Below are positions 26,088-38,424 of a stretch of DNA of 64,000 nucleotides, piece after piece. The notes below the pieces were generated by a model. The model did not search any database. It saw only the letters and a program-made list of their open reading frames with translations, and was not told where the DNA came from. How positions within the stretch are numbered: the first letter of the stretch is position 1; each line of letters opens with the position of its first letter. Position numbers and translations under genes: made by a program. Source of the stretch: Parus major (lineage: Eukaryota > Chordata > Aves > Passeriformes > Paridae); the NCBI RefSeq assembly GCF_001522545.3, contig NC_031770.1, forward strand, positions 90,848,339 through 90,912,338, in the 5' to 3' direction.

Positions 26088-28531
26088 TCTAACCAATTTT
26101 TCTTGGTTGTGTGCATATTCCTCCTTGATATCCAGTATTATTACTTTTTGATTCATAAAGAAATAGCAATTCCAATTATTCCGGCTATGAAATTTAAATT
26201 ATATTCATCCACACATTTCTCTGAGAAACCTTTTTTCCTCACCTTAGGATTTTCCATTTGTTTCTTTCCCCGCTTTCCTCTATAGTAAATCTAGATTTCA
26301 TGTATGAATACTGATAAAACTTGATTAAGATTCAGAAGCTTTTTTTGCCTCCAAGTTACCTGAAGACATTCAGTTGGTCCAGATTCATGAAGGCAGATAT
26401 GGTCATAAGTTCAGCCAAGACCAGTAAATAACTGTCTCAAGACTGCAAGAAAGTATGGTTCATGTAGTTTTGCTTTTCTAGTGCTTTATCTCTGTTAAAA
26501 CATACTACAGGAAAGACACTGTTTTTGTGGGAAATGAATACAAAAAGAAGGTACTTACCTGTACACATTTTTATGGAAGGTTCTCTTAATTGTTCATTCA
26601 AATGTATTTAGAAACTCCTTTTTCTGTTGTGCATTTACACCATCTGAGCACCTCTCTTTCATGATTTCACTAATATTTTCTAAAGAATCAATAGAATACT
26701 ATGGCTTACCATTGAGTATCCCAATACAATCCAAATATTGTGACTACATCTTTTAATTTAGACCTTTTCATCAGATACCTTCTAAGTTCAACTCACAATC
26801 AGAGATTCAGTTGTAGATATTAAGTCATTGTTCAGCCTATCTAACCTTCTGTTTTATTATTTGATAATCAGAGTAATCCTTATGTGGCTTAATATATTCA
26901 GTTATGATAGGATACTCAATACTTCAGCAATGTAAATGGTTTTATTATTTAAATGAAATCCCAGTTTTATGGCAGTAACATATTCATATTTAACATATAT
27001 ATTAGTAATTTCCTTCATTTTTAGATGTTGAATGTTTCATACAAGGGCCATAATTACTTTGTATATTAATATTATTCCATACCTTTTTCATTATGAACAT
27101 TTAACTTTGGCTTGTCAACTGCTATCTCAGTTTTGTATTTTGGTTTTGTATTTTGTTCAGATACATTCTATCTGCATTAATATGCAGCTGTCAGCAGACC
27201 AAGGTTTTGATCATTTTGCAGGTTATTTGAAGATTTACGTTATTACCAGTAACAGGAAAAAAATTAGAGCTACTTTTTAGGAGCAGGCTGCTAGAGACCC
27301 ATTTTTAAAAATATGACTTTTCGAGATAGCCTCTCATCCTTTTTATTTTTCAGAAGTATTATTTTTATTACTAGTTTCTTTTTAATTTTTGAGGTTTCCA
27401 TGTTAAAAGTATACAGAGGAATTTGGCAGAAAAATATGTCATGTCATATTGTACATTCAACTCAAATTATTTTTTTGGCTAGTTTGATTAGTTGTTTTGA
27501 GGTTGGTTTTCAGGTTTTCTGAAGTTTCCCTGGTATGGGGTTCTTTGTTCCTGAGTTTTAGTGATTCAGTCAATTCGATCTGAGGAAGATCGAAAGAGTG
27601 GAGATGGGATTGCAAGTGTAAACCAGCATTGTAACTCACCAAGAGAGAACTACAATGGTTGTCTCTCACTGTCTAAATGTCAACACACTTTACAAAAAAG
27701 ACATTTGCTTGGCTTAGTATTGAATATTTTTCACTAAACACTTACCAGCATGTGAGGAAATAAACTGATATGGTCTATTATCTACATCTACTTAGAACTC
27801 AGTAGAAACTTAAGGACTTGTATGTAACCTTGTAATGCATTTAAGCATAAAGACTATGTAGTGTGTACATATAATTGCTTAGCTGTTGTGATGAAGATGA
27901 CAAAACATTTGGAGGAAGCTTAATTACACAGTATGTATCCTTTTGATTTGATAATGGTTTCTCTTCAGAATATTAATCACTATTGTAGACATCAGGATCC
28001 CAGTACTCCAAGGTAGTAATGACCTCCACGCATTGATTCTCTAAATATCTATTTTTGTTCTTTAGTGCAAATGCTGGTTTTAGATGATTGCGTTTAATGC
28101 AGCTGTAACTAACGTGATAAAAATGTAGTGATTCTGTCATTTCTTAGGAGAAATCCATAAAAATTAAATCCATACCTCTGTCATGGCTGATGTGGAACAT
28201 TTCTTATCCTGGAAGCAATCTTCCCTGGTTTTAGTGACAGCTGTGCTGTTACCCACCTGTAGTACTTAGGTAGTGAGTACTTAGTGTCTCCTCACTTGCC
28301 ATCAGCTCAAACTGAACTGAACTTACTGTCTACTTTCTCCTTTCTAATTCTATTATTTTCTACTTTGTGTGAAATTGTATAGTAAATATCATACCATCTT
28401 TGGATGGCATTCCTGTAGCTCATACAGTATTATTCAAGTAGAAGTCCTTACCCGAAGGTGACAACAACTTCAAGAATAGAGAAATATACTGGGGAAACAG
28501 GTGCTTTGTCCTTCTAACTCTGCTGGAGCAG

Positions 28532-28629
28532 TCTTTGGCATCTGGATGTATCAGGATCACCACGCAAAGTTCGAGCTGGTGGCGCAGCGGCGGTGGGCTC
28601 GGTACCGGGCAGAGCCCGTGCCCAGCTCG
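28532..28629 (+). other. Candidate small exon at edge of CpG island
   Basis: A pyrimidine-rich run with a 'ctaac' branch-like site ends in 'gagcag' just before 28532. The sequence is then open up to 28629, where a good donor (CTCG|GTGAGG) follows. The frame would read FGIWMYQDHHAKFELVAQ and then an arginine-rich stretch, which looks more protein-like than other frames here. I cannot match it to a known protein, and no partner exon is identified in the window. The repeat that follows begins at the donor. A chance open frame is quite possible. Confidence 0.2.
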
Positions 28630-28950
28630 GTGAGGGCAGGGGCCGTGTCCAGCTCGGTGAGGGCAGGGGCCGTGCCCAGCTCGGTGAGGGCAGNAGCTCG
28701 GTGAGGGCAGGGGCCGTGCCCAGCTCGGTGAGGGCAGAGCCCGTGTCCAGCTCGGTGAGGGCAGGGGCCGTGCCCAGCTCGGTGAGGGCCGAGCCCGTGC
28801 CCAGCTCGGTGCGGTGAAAGGCCCGTGCCCAGCTCGGTGAGAGCAAGGCCCGTTCCCAGCTTGGTGCGGTGAAGGGCCCGTGCCCAGCCAGGTGAGAGCA
28901 AGGGCCGTGCCCAGCTCGGTGCGGTGAAAGGCCCGTGCCCAGCTCCGCGG
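28612..28950 (+). repeat. GC-rich minisatellite, 27/28-bp units with 55-bp higher-order dimers
   Basis: About a dozen units begin with AGCTCGG or a close variant, at 28624, 28651, 28678, 28695, 28722, 28749, 28776, 28803, 28831, 28858, 28886, 28913 and 28941. The first half consists of 27-bp units containing GTGAGGGCAGGGGCC. From 28803 on, 28-bp units with GCGGTGAAAGG or a close variant alternate with 27-bp units with GAGAGCAAGG, giving 55-bp dimers. The spacing of 17 bp across the N at 28694 breaks the period. Open frames on both strands are made by the 27-bp period and are not genes; the 28-bp units break the frame. Confidence 0.95.
28694..28694. other. Ambiguous base (N), probable assembly break in the minisatellite
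   Basis: This is the only N in the window. The unit containing it is 17 bp long instead of 27, so this is probably a misjoined or collapsed repeat rather than a single uncalled base. Confidence 0.8.
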
Positions 28951-29399
28951 CCCCCCGCACTCCTCCGGCGAGGCCGAGGCCGGGCAGCGGCCCAGGCTCC
29001 TGCCCGCCTTGGGCAGTAGATGGTGCTAGATGAGAACTGAAGGTGCCGCTCAGGAAGGCCCCAGTCAGAAGCTGCCGCTCAAAGACAGGATTAAATACTC
29101 GGCCGTTTCCGTGTTTGTTTCTTTACCTGTTGGGATCTTTGGGGTAGGAACGCTGAAAGTTGAGGTGGGTGAGCTTTAGGGCGGTAGCGGGTGATAGATA
29201 CAACATCAGTGGTTTCCCAAATACCGTTTCCGTACGATGGAAGGTTGCAGCGAATCAGCAGGGCAAGGCCGTCTTTCTCAGCGGGAGAGAAGGTGCAGGC
29301 GTAGCACAAAACAGTACTGCTTCACAGCAGATTTGTTTGAAAGAGCACTGTCAGCTTGGATGTTGCTGATTGTGTGTTTGAGCAGGACTGAACGCCTTA

Positions 29400-32300
29400 T
29401 GTCTTCAGATTAATTTAATATGTAAAGGTAAGACCTCCCAGCTGAGTGAGGAGTAGTTACTCAAAATTTATATTCTAATTAGCCAGCTGTAGGAAAATAA
29501 CAAATGTCTTTCTGCCTAAAATCTTACTGATTAAATTGTATAGTACAAGTGTATAAAACAATGTACATGAATAGTATTCACTTTTTTTATGTGTTAGAAG
29601 TAAAACTGCAAGAATTCCTTCAAAACCACAATTGCTGTACAGTGGCACAACTCCAGAAAAGAAACAGTCTGTATTAGTTTTATTGTTGCCTTTTTGTTTT
29701 GTTTCTCTTTTCTCTTTTCATCATCTCCGAACTTAATACCATGTCTGGAGCATTTATTCATCCTCACAAATAAAATTTGAGATTAAATGTGCAAAAATCT
29801 AGTTTGGTAAGAAATTTCCTTATATTATTTTACCTATAAAAACGTTCATCACCTGTAAAATCAGTCTTTATATGGGCACTGAAGGATAAAATTAAAAGAA
29901 GCGTCTTTTTAATGAAGTTAATTATTTCCCCAAGCTTCGTAGATTTCTGATACTACAATAAACAAATTATTCTGAATTGACAGTGTTTAGTGAAAACAGG
30001 AGTACTGATAATCTACAGCAGAAGCTGCTTTAGAAAATATAAGACATATTAAAATAAGATAAATTTAATGTGTGCTTTCCTTGAAGTTGGGTGTGTCAAT
30101 ACTTGCAGAAGTAAACAGATAATATTGAACATGAGTATAATATGCTTTAAAACCATAATGCATGAAACATTAGAATTCTAGAATGCAGTACTTGCTGCAT
30201 CATCTGTAATATAGTAGCTGTTAATCTGAACTAAAATGTGAGTTGACATTGGCAGAACAAGTTGCTCTCAAACTCTAATAAGGTGAGTGGATGCAGTTCT
30301 ACATAGACAGCAGTTCTATATGCCTAATAGTTACATATACTGTCTGAATGCACAGTTCTGTGCAGCCTACATTTCAGGGCCACATCTGAAAAAGGTTTTA
30401 AAATATTCTTGTCAGTGGAGAAAGTTTGTTTCTAAAATTTGGTAAGGCAACCTTGAAGTAGGGTGTGCAAAACATAGCACTGAGTTGAGAGTCTGCTTTG
30501 ATAATGTAAAAAAAAATGCAATAATGGGCAAAACAAATCTTCAATCTGTGACTTATGGTCTTTTGAAAGTATTCTTGACCTTTTTTAGAAGAATTTAGGA
30601 AGTTTTATAGTCTGCCCTGCTTTTGGGGTAGACTTGTTTCAGCTTTCTACTTGCTTCTTCATCAGTGTCTAGCAACATCCTACTTGTTTAATTGGGAGAG
30701 ATCCTGGAAGATATTTGTGCTTAAATACTTTTTAAATGTATCAAAATTTGTGGGGGGAAATGTAAACACATCAGTGAACATTTTTTTTCCAAACATTTCC
30801 TTAAAATTTTTTCCTCTAATAAAACATCAAAATGACAAGTACATTTGCACAGCCCTTCTCAAAATCATTTTGGCAATCATTCCTCAGAGAAGGAAGCTAG
30901 GCTTATAAGGGGGAGGGGGAGGAGGGAATGCAAGTCATAGCTATAAAATTGATATTCTTTACATGCTGACTTATTATGACTCCAGTCTGCATTACATGGT
31001 ATTTTTGTGGGCAAGATACTACTCCATTAGTCCTGCATAATGCCAAGTGTAATAACATCACCTAATGGAAAGGTTCCTTACCAAACTGTGCTTTAAAAAT
31101 GGTTACATTACATGTAAGGAATTGCAGATGAGAGAGATAGAGGGGAAAGAGGGAATGTGACATTTGCTTTTACCTTCCAAGATAAACTGATTAGGTGCCT
31201 CCTAATATGTCTGAATAACAAAGTTTTAAGCTTGGCTACAGTGCAGGTAAATAGAAATAAATTCACATCACAGAGGCTGTGGGTTTCATGTGTGGCAAAA
31301 GAAAAAGGAAGTTGAAATAAATCTTCCCTAAATTTTGCCTTTCATTCAATAGCTGCAGACATGACTGTTGCCTTGAAGATTTAAAACTAGAATATGACCA
31401 GACTTTAAGGCACACGTGACAATGTATTATACAATGTCTTAATAACACCTTGGAAAAACAAGATAATAGTAGTAATGTAATTTCTCTGGTCTGCTGTAAA
31501 GAGAAGTTGTTTAACTGAATTCTTTGTGAGTAGATTGAAGGTTTATGCCAGGTATAATTTTCAGTGTTAGATGATTTAGCTGGTTGCTGTACTATAATTT
31601 TAATAGAGGCTGTATGGCTCATCTTTAATGTCTGAACTGGGAGTGACAAATTCAGTGGGGAATGCTTGAGAAAAGTGAAGATCAAATACTCTGTTAAATA
31701 ATACAATAGGAAGAAACAGCTGCAGCTAAGAAGTGCCTTACCCGTTGGCAGCTCTAGGTGGAACAGCAATTGTAATTTTGGTGATTCTTAGCTAGGAAAA
31801 AACTCTGGTTTGTTTCTTTAATACTTCAGACTGTAGAGCTGTTCCTGTTCAGTGTTTCGAGTTTACTGATCACATTGAGTAAGCTTTTATTCTTTATCTG
31901 TATTCCAACTTCTGAATATCTTTAAAAGGGACCCTTGCAAAATTTACAATATTGACTCAGCAGACTTGCCCTGAAGGACCAACCACTCTTTCATTTCTCC
32001 TTCTAAATGTTGGTGCTACCTGAAAAATAAAGGTCTACTTATATTGAGGAACTCTCTGTCTGTGTGCTGCCCGGAACATTTTCAAATAAATGCAAAACAG
32101 CAATACTGTCACCATGTTTTCTTGCACCAGCCTATAATTTCAAGTTCTTAGACTTGATAGGCACAAGGAAAAAACCCTGGCAAACTTTATTTTATGAAAT
32201 AAAAAAACCTGGATTTTCTTCTTGTTCTTACTGCAAGTTACTAAGAGAATGCCTGCCAAACTAATTTGAAAATCTTGTGCAGTTTTCTGCAAGGGAAAGT

Positions 32301-34825
32301 TTTTCTGCTCTGTTTCAGACAGTAAAATCTGCTGTAGTAAGGCTATCCATTAAATTGCAGAATTCAGAAATACTTTCTGGGCTTGAAACCAAAGGCTTTG
32401 CTATTTAGTGTTGAAATGTATAGCAGAATTACCTTACACACTCACCTTGGACCTCAGTATTCAGACTAAATCCTTTCTCTGAACAACTCTGAAACCACAG
32501 CTAGGGTTGTATACACAGCACTCACATTCAATTATTTTGATGGAGCCTAAGATAATTTACATTTCAGAGCAAGCAAACACTAGCAGGTGTTAGATCTCCA
32601 TGAAGTACGCCGTGAAAGATGGTGTTGTATCCATGAAACATTGATGAATTCTCTACAGCATTCCTCTGGGCTAGTGCATTGTGCCTTTTGCTAGAGAGAA
32701 ACAATGGAACTGAAGGATCTGAAGTGTATTCCACACCCGAAGTAAATTCTTTATTCCATCTGCCACACAACTATTTCTCATGCTAATGCCCAAGATAAAC
32801 TAGTAACAAATTAGGACTCTGTGGATGTACTCTTAGGATTGACTTCTGTCACTTTTTTGAGAGTCTCCAGTAGAAGAAAGAAAAGATCCAAGGTCCTCTG
32901 ATTCCTGTTCCCATATCTAATTCTAATTTTTCTTCCTTCCCTCATTTATCACATCCTTTCAATGATAAAGTATATATTTTCCTCTATTCTTTCTGCAACA
33001 GTGTTAATTTTGATAATGAGATTGCCCTGCAAATCTGAATGGGCTTTTAATCAGGTGCAATATTATTTTTATCCTCCTCTCAGAAGTTGACTCTGTATGA
33101 ATTCTGCCTACATTCTTCCAGAATTCTTCAGCTGCTTCTAGAACATGTTGACCTATTTATAAACCAATAAAACTCAAAAAGAAAAATGCTTAACACATCA
33201 TGAAATGACTCAACTGTCCTTTTACTTTTCTCAGTTGTACATATAATTGTTCCCTTTTAAGCATAAAACTTTTCCATGTTGATCTTTCAGATGGCTATAG
33301 ACTTTAAAGATTCAGAGGTCAGAAAATCCAACTGATTCAATCTGAGGTGTTAGCTGAATAAATATGGTTTAGGTTTAACACCATGTGAGCCTCTCAGGAT
33401 TCCTTCATATAAACATACATAGAAAAGAATTTGGATCCTTTTTTTAATAATTTTACTAACTGAGACTTCAGATCCAGCAAATCTGTAAATGAAAATCTAA
33501 TTCAATAACAATAATCTGAAATATATTCTAAGTTTGAGGAACCTTTTTGCAATTCTATACGGAATATGGGATATCCATTTGGTAGATCAGTCTCTAGGAT
33601 ATATGAAAAATAATATTTAATTGAAGAAAACTCTTCTAATGGCTTTTTTCTTGCCACTCTTTTGTTATAAACCAAATAATCACAAAAGGAATAAAGGAAA
33701 AACTATACTTCAGCCTTTAACATATATGGCAACTGAACCGGAGATTTTCATGGTGTCAGATAAGACATTTAAATTTCTCTGGCAAGGCTGGACTTTCTGC
33801 CTCAGACTTGTGATCTAATCTAGGCATATAAATGATGGGAAAAAATATTGCTCCAATAGTGTTGTGCTACTCTGCACAGTTAATGTGGGCTAAGAAAACA
33901 TGCCTGCTATTTGTAACCTGGGATTATTAGTCTCGTTGATATTAATACACCGGTTACAATCAGGCTAACAGTCATAGTCAAAATGATCTATTTATTACCA
34001 AAAGAGCCTCATTAAAAATAGAAAGATTTTCCATTCCAAGAAGAGCAAAAGGTTCAGCTATCCATGAGATGCTATCTTGTCTCACTGGTTATTATAGACT
34101 AAGGGCTGCTTTTCAAAACTCAGTAATTTTACAGTTTTTTCATTCACTATATATAGGTATATAAAAATAGCCCAAAGTACATCCTATTATTTTGTAGTGT
34201 TTTAAATCCCAGGTTCTTTACCAGGAGTTTTAGGATGTTGATAATGGAGGTTTCTTCCTCTGTTCTTGGGGTTTTCTTTTGTCCATGGGTTTTTTTGTGG
34301 TTTTTTTTTATGGTTTTATTGGCCTACAGTTCTTTGGGTTTATCCCCAAAATTTTTATTTTATTAGTTCCCAAGGTGCCTTTATAGTAATCAGTAACTGA
34401 TGCTTGATTATGTGTTTAAACCCGGTTGGTCCTTAGAATAAATCTGTTCCTGTACTGTCAAGGTCTCTGCTATCAGCCTGTGTTTATACATCAGTGCACA
34501 ACTTTATCATTCCAAGGCCACAAATAGTTCTGCACAGAATAACTAGTGCTGCTTATTGTTAGTTAAGAATGTAACACATTTATAATCTTTGTAGTCATTA
34601 TGCTACATGATTACACTAAAGCTAAAAGCAAATTAGGTGATAGTGACTGATAAGTTCTGTTTTACACATTTGACACATTTAGGTCTTAAAGCTAAAGCAA
34701 GCTAAAACAAGAGAAACTGAGATAATATGAAGTGTCCTGAGATCTCTGTTATTAAGTTAATGGAAATTTTTTTGCCTGTTACAAGTAATGGCAATACCAT
34801 ATTTTTTGGGCTGCTGTATTACATA
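29400..34825. other. AT-rich non-coding stretch
   Basis: No gene or mobile element is recognised. A G/A-rich run of about 18 bp lies at 30909-30926. The 168-codon minus-strand frame at 31263-31769 starts at TTG and resembles no known protein. Confidence 0.7.
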
Positions 34826-36640
34826 ATCATAGAATATGCTAATTTGGAGGGGACCAACAAGGATCATTGAGTCCATATTAGGCCTGCATAAGACAGCCCC
34901 AAGAATCACACCATGCTCCCAAGAACATTGTCAAAACACTTGAATTCCATCAGGCTTGGTGCTGTGACCAGTTCCCTGGGGAGCTGTTCCAGTGCCCAAC
35001 CGCCCTCTGGATGAAGAACCTTCTCCTGATATCCAACCTAAACCTCCCCTGGCACAACTTCAGGCCATTCCCTCAGGCCCTGTCACTGTCACCACAGAGA
35101 AGAGATCAGTGCCTGCCCCTCTTCCTCCCCTCACAAGAAGCTGTAACTGCAGTGAGGTCTCTCCTCAGTCTCCTCCAGGCTGAACAGACCAAGTGCCCTC
35201 AGCTGCTCCTCATACGGCTTCCCCTCAAGGCCCTTCACCATCTTTATGGCCCTCCTTTGGACACTCTCTGATAGTTTAATGTTCTTTTTTTATGCAGTGC
35301 CCAAAACTGCCCCCAGCACTTGAGGTGAGGCTGCCCCAGTGCAGAGCAGAGTGGGACAATCCCCTCCCTTGCCCAGCTGGTCATGATGCCCCCAGGACAG
35401 CGCTGACACTCCTGGCTGCCAGGGCACTGCTGGCTCATGTTCAACTTTCAATCAGCCAGGATTCAATCAAAGGATCCCCAGGTCCTTTTCTGTGGCATCA
35501 CTTTCCAGAATCTCATTCCCTAGTCTATCCATGCATCCAGGGTTAGCCCACACTCCAGGTACAGAATCTGGCATTTTCCCTTGTTGAACTTCATTGATGA
35601 TTGCCCAATCCTCTAATTTTTTTTGGACTCTCTGCAGGGCCTCTCTTCCTTTGAGGGAGGTAACAGCTCCTCCCAGTTTTCTTTCATCTGCAAACTTAGC
35701 ATCCCTTCCAGTATTGCCTCCATGTCATTTCCAAAGATGTGAGAAGGCACATGGCCTAAGATGGAGCTCTGTGGAGCCCCACTAATGACAGGTCCCCCGT
35801 CACTGTCACCCTTTGTGCTCAACCCCTGAGCCAGTTATTCACTCATCACATGATTATCCAGCTGTGTGCTGGACATTTTCTCCCAAAGGATCCTGTGAGA
35901 CAGTATCAAAAGCTTTCCTGAAATCCAGAAACATCATATCAAGTGGCTTCCCTTGATCCAAGAGGTGGGTTACCTTGTCTTAAAAAGAAACCAGGTTTGA
36001 TAAGCAGGACTTTCCTCTCATGAAGCTGTGTTGGCTGTGACCACTGACTGTGTTGTCTTTCAGATGTTTTTCATTATTCCCCATTAACCTTCTCCACAAC
36101 TTTACCAGGCACTGAAAGTGAGAATGAGAGGCCTTTATTTTCAGGGTCCTTCTTCTTACCCCTCTTGAAAATCACAACACTGTTTGCCAGCTTCCAGTCA
36201 GCTGTGACCTTTATAGATTTCCAAGACTGGTCAAAAATCAAGAGAGGTTTTGCAGTGGCATCAGCTAGCTCTTTGACGATCCTTGGATGAATCCTATCAG
36301 GCTCCATAGATCTGTAGAGATCCAGTTAGAGCAGCAGATCCCACACAATTTCAGAGTCATTCTGATCATTCTTGTAGTCATGGTCCTCCAGCTTAGGATG
36401 CTGAGACCCCCTTGGTGCACCATCCATGTTGAAGACAGTGACAAAGAATGTGATAAGCACCTCTGCCTTGCCCATGTCCCTTTTTGTGAGGTAACTGTCC
36501 TTATCCTATAATGGGCTGATGTTATTTCTACATTGATTTTGCCATTAATATATTTGAAAATATTCTTTTTATTGTCCCCCACATTTTTGGGTATCTTCAA
36601 CTCCAGTTTGAGCTTTGGCTGCATAGATTTAATTTACACA
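34826..36640 (-). mobile_element. CR1 LINE, 5'-truncated and decayed
   Basis: The left end, containing 'atcatagaat', is the reverse complement of the CR1 3' octamer tail, so the element runs on the minus strand. Blocks of the CR1 ORF2 follow in order: a 'gacaagtgccctcag' region, 'cactgctggctcatgttcaa', and 'cattttcccttgttgaactt'. Remnants of the reverse transcriptase follow: 'SGAPQSSILGH' (canonical SGVPQGSxLGP), 'MEPDRIHPRIVKELADATAK', and 'DWKLANSVVIFKRGKKKDP' with 'VPGKVVEK'. The frame is broken by stops and shifts, and the catalytic FADD box reads FADE. It ends inside ORF2, so the 5' part is missing, as usual for CR1. It is inactive. Confidence 0.95.
35594..36624 (-). pseudogene. CR1 ORF2 (reverse transcriptase) remnant
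   Basis: This is the coding remnant inside the CR1 copy. Pieces in different frames are recognisable as the CR1 reverse-transcriptase domain. The 36265-36624 piece starts with 'DNKKNIFKYINGK', like the usual 'NKKGFFKYI' segment. The 36074-36307 piece holds 'IHPRIVKELAD' and 'VPGKVVEK'. The 35613-35822 piece holds 'SGAPQSSILG'. A frame change follows before the FADE box at 35683-35694, where FADD is expected. Several frameshifts and in-frame stops rule out a product. Confidence 0.85.
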
Positions 36641-36774
36641 AGTTACAGTGGCAAGCAGCATCTTGTAGCAGCATCAGTAGTCTATCTGATAAGTTTTTGT
36701 TTGGTCATGTATTTAAGGATGGACAAAAATTATTTTAAAATATGGCATCATGCTACTTTTTTTTGCAATATTTT

Positions 36775-36779
36775 ATTTT
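36775..36779. repeat. Target-site duplication ATTTT (left)
   Basis: Directly precedes the LTR start and matches the 5 bp directly after the LTR end (37466-37470). Five base pairs is usual for ERVL integrations. Because it abuts a T run, the exact edge could shift by a base. Confidence 0.65.
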
Positions 36780-37465
36780 TGTCCTGGTTTGAAAAGACAG
36801 ATGTTTGCTAAGGAAGGCAGAAACATCCCTTGAAATTGGAAAACGTAAACCATTCCTCACCTCCAAATTATTATAGTCTTGAAATCAAGGGTCTCTCAGG
36901 CAAAGATAGGGGAATAGGAATAAAAGTTCTCTACTAGGAAAATTAAAATAAAAATGCAGTAGTACCGAAAAAAAACAAAACCAAAACCACCAACAGCAAA
37001 ACAATGCACTCATTGACAGAGTCAGAATACAACCTGACTCCCTGTTGGTCAGGGTGTTGGTAGCAGTCTGATTAAATGGTGGCTGCAGTCCTGGAGTGAC
37101 AGATGTGGTTCTGTTGAATAAATGATCCCATAGAAGGGCATAGTTTTCCTCTGAAGGTCCAGTGATGTAAATGGGTCCAGGATTTCCTCTAGGAATCCTG
37201 TGAAGGCTGACTGTGGCGTTACAAGTCTCCAGGTATTATATCCAGGTAGGAATGCTTGGCTCCTCCCCCTGGGTGGAGCATCTCCCAGTGGGATGATGGA
37301 ATTTTATCAGTCACACAGTGAGACTCAATGGCCCATTAACAGAAGATATCCCCTTGGAGGGAGGATTGGTTGTGGAAGAGATAAAGAACACTGCCCCAAC
37401 CTGGTTTTAACAGCTGGTAATAGAATACATACTTTTGGTTACATTTTGCATTGCAACACAAGACA
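36780..37465 (-). mobile_element. Solo LTR, passerine ERVL type
   Basis: Read on the minus strand it begins TGTCTTGTGTTGCAATGC and ends CAAACCAGGACA. It contains a CCAAT-like block, a TATA-like GGATATAATACC (plus-strand 37234-37243), and a long T-rich stretch near its end. I recognise the blocks ('aatgggccattgagtctcac', 'ccacccagggggaggagcc') as an LTR type common in passerine genomes. The element is 686 bp with TG...CA ends and matching ATTTT flanks. No gag, pol or env remains, so it is a solo LTR left by recombination. It lies 140 bp from the CR1. Confidence 0.85.
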
Positions 37466-37470
37466 ATTTT
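37466..37470. repeat. Target-site duplication ATTTT (right)
   Basis: Matches 36775-36779 at the other end of the LTR. Confidence 0.65.
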
Positions 37471-38424
37471 GCATATACAGATCACATTCTTAAAATTTGC
37501 AATTCAGTCATTGTGTTTTGCTCCAAACTGAAACTTGAAGCAAGCAGTTTCCAAATAAGGATGAATATTATTATTATTTATTGATTATACACTTTAGTTC
37601 ATGTTTATTGGCCACTTTTAAGGAAAACAGACACAAATTTTGGATTCGGAATCAATAAGAGTATTCCTATAAAAATGTATATGTATAAAAATATTTTAGT
37701 ATGTAATAAGACTTGTAATTTTGGCTATTTTTATGTATACATATATATATATGTTTAACAAGTGATAAAACAGAAAATTTACTAAGTTTTAAAAAGCAGC
37801 ACTTATACTTTATAATAGCTGGTGAGGGAAGATGGTGTCACATGCACTACTAAACCTCCTGCTCCCTTTCTTGCAAAGGAAAAGCTTTTATTGAGTTATC
37901 AGAACATTGGCTTTATTTAGTAAAATTGCTCACATGCTACTTTAATTAGGTAATAATTTAAAGATACAAAAATTTCTTGAGAATTCACTTCAAAAGAATG
38001 GTATGTTTAATAATATTTTTGTGAAATAATTATAAAATATTAAATATGCAAGCTAGAATGATGTGAGTATGCATTTAGATAAGTACCTGTTGTCAGAAAA
38101 ATCAAAAGAATTTCTCTCCAGGGTGAGCTTCTAGATCAGAAGTTGGAAATATTTTATATTTTGTGCACATCACCTACAGCCTATATCCCATATGACACCC
38201 ACTTGACACTCCACGTTGTACCAACACATGCAGAAAGTGAACTGATACAAGGATAAAGGGCATCTCTGTGAGTTTTGTGTTAGTAGGGACTGCAGAGCTA
38301 TGCCCCATGTGTAAAGATAATCCAATGTGAAATTACACCATTTTTTCAAGAAAAGTGTTACATGACAATTATATCAAATACATTGCTAAAAATTCCCACA
38401 AATGCAAAAGGAGATTGAATTATG

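Larger units (their letters stand above)
18871..28500. other. AT-rich non-coding stretch with several palindromes
   Basis: No gene or dated mobile element is recognised. An A/C-rich low-complexity tract and four perfect inverted repeats are listed separately. All open frames are about 100 codons or shorter and look random. Confidence 0.7.
28555..29320. promoter_or_regulatory. CpG-rich island, possible promoter
   Basis: This is the only stretch in 64 kb with dense CpG dinucleotides. It includes the minisatellite (to about 28950), a GC-rich segment with several GGC/GCC clusters (28940-29010), and a less dense but still CpG-containing shoulder to about 29320. A CTCF-like core (12 of 14 positions by my reading) lies at 29013-29026. 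Unmethylated CpG islands usually mark promoters, but a GC-rich minisatellite alone can give the same composition. No TATA box or first exon is established. Confidence 0.45.

Noticed and set aside
28514..28960. 148- and 114-codon repetitive frames on the minus strand with a 9-residue repeat
   Set aside because: The pattern is created by the 27-bp period of the minisatellite; the 28-bp units shift the frame and an N lies inside.
31263..31769. 168-codon open frame on the minus strand
   Set aside because: TTG start, no domain and no splice signals of note.
35011..35271. Plus-strand proline/leucine-rich frames near 35.0-35.5 kb
   Set aside because: They are antisense shadows of the CR1 element.
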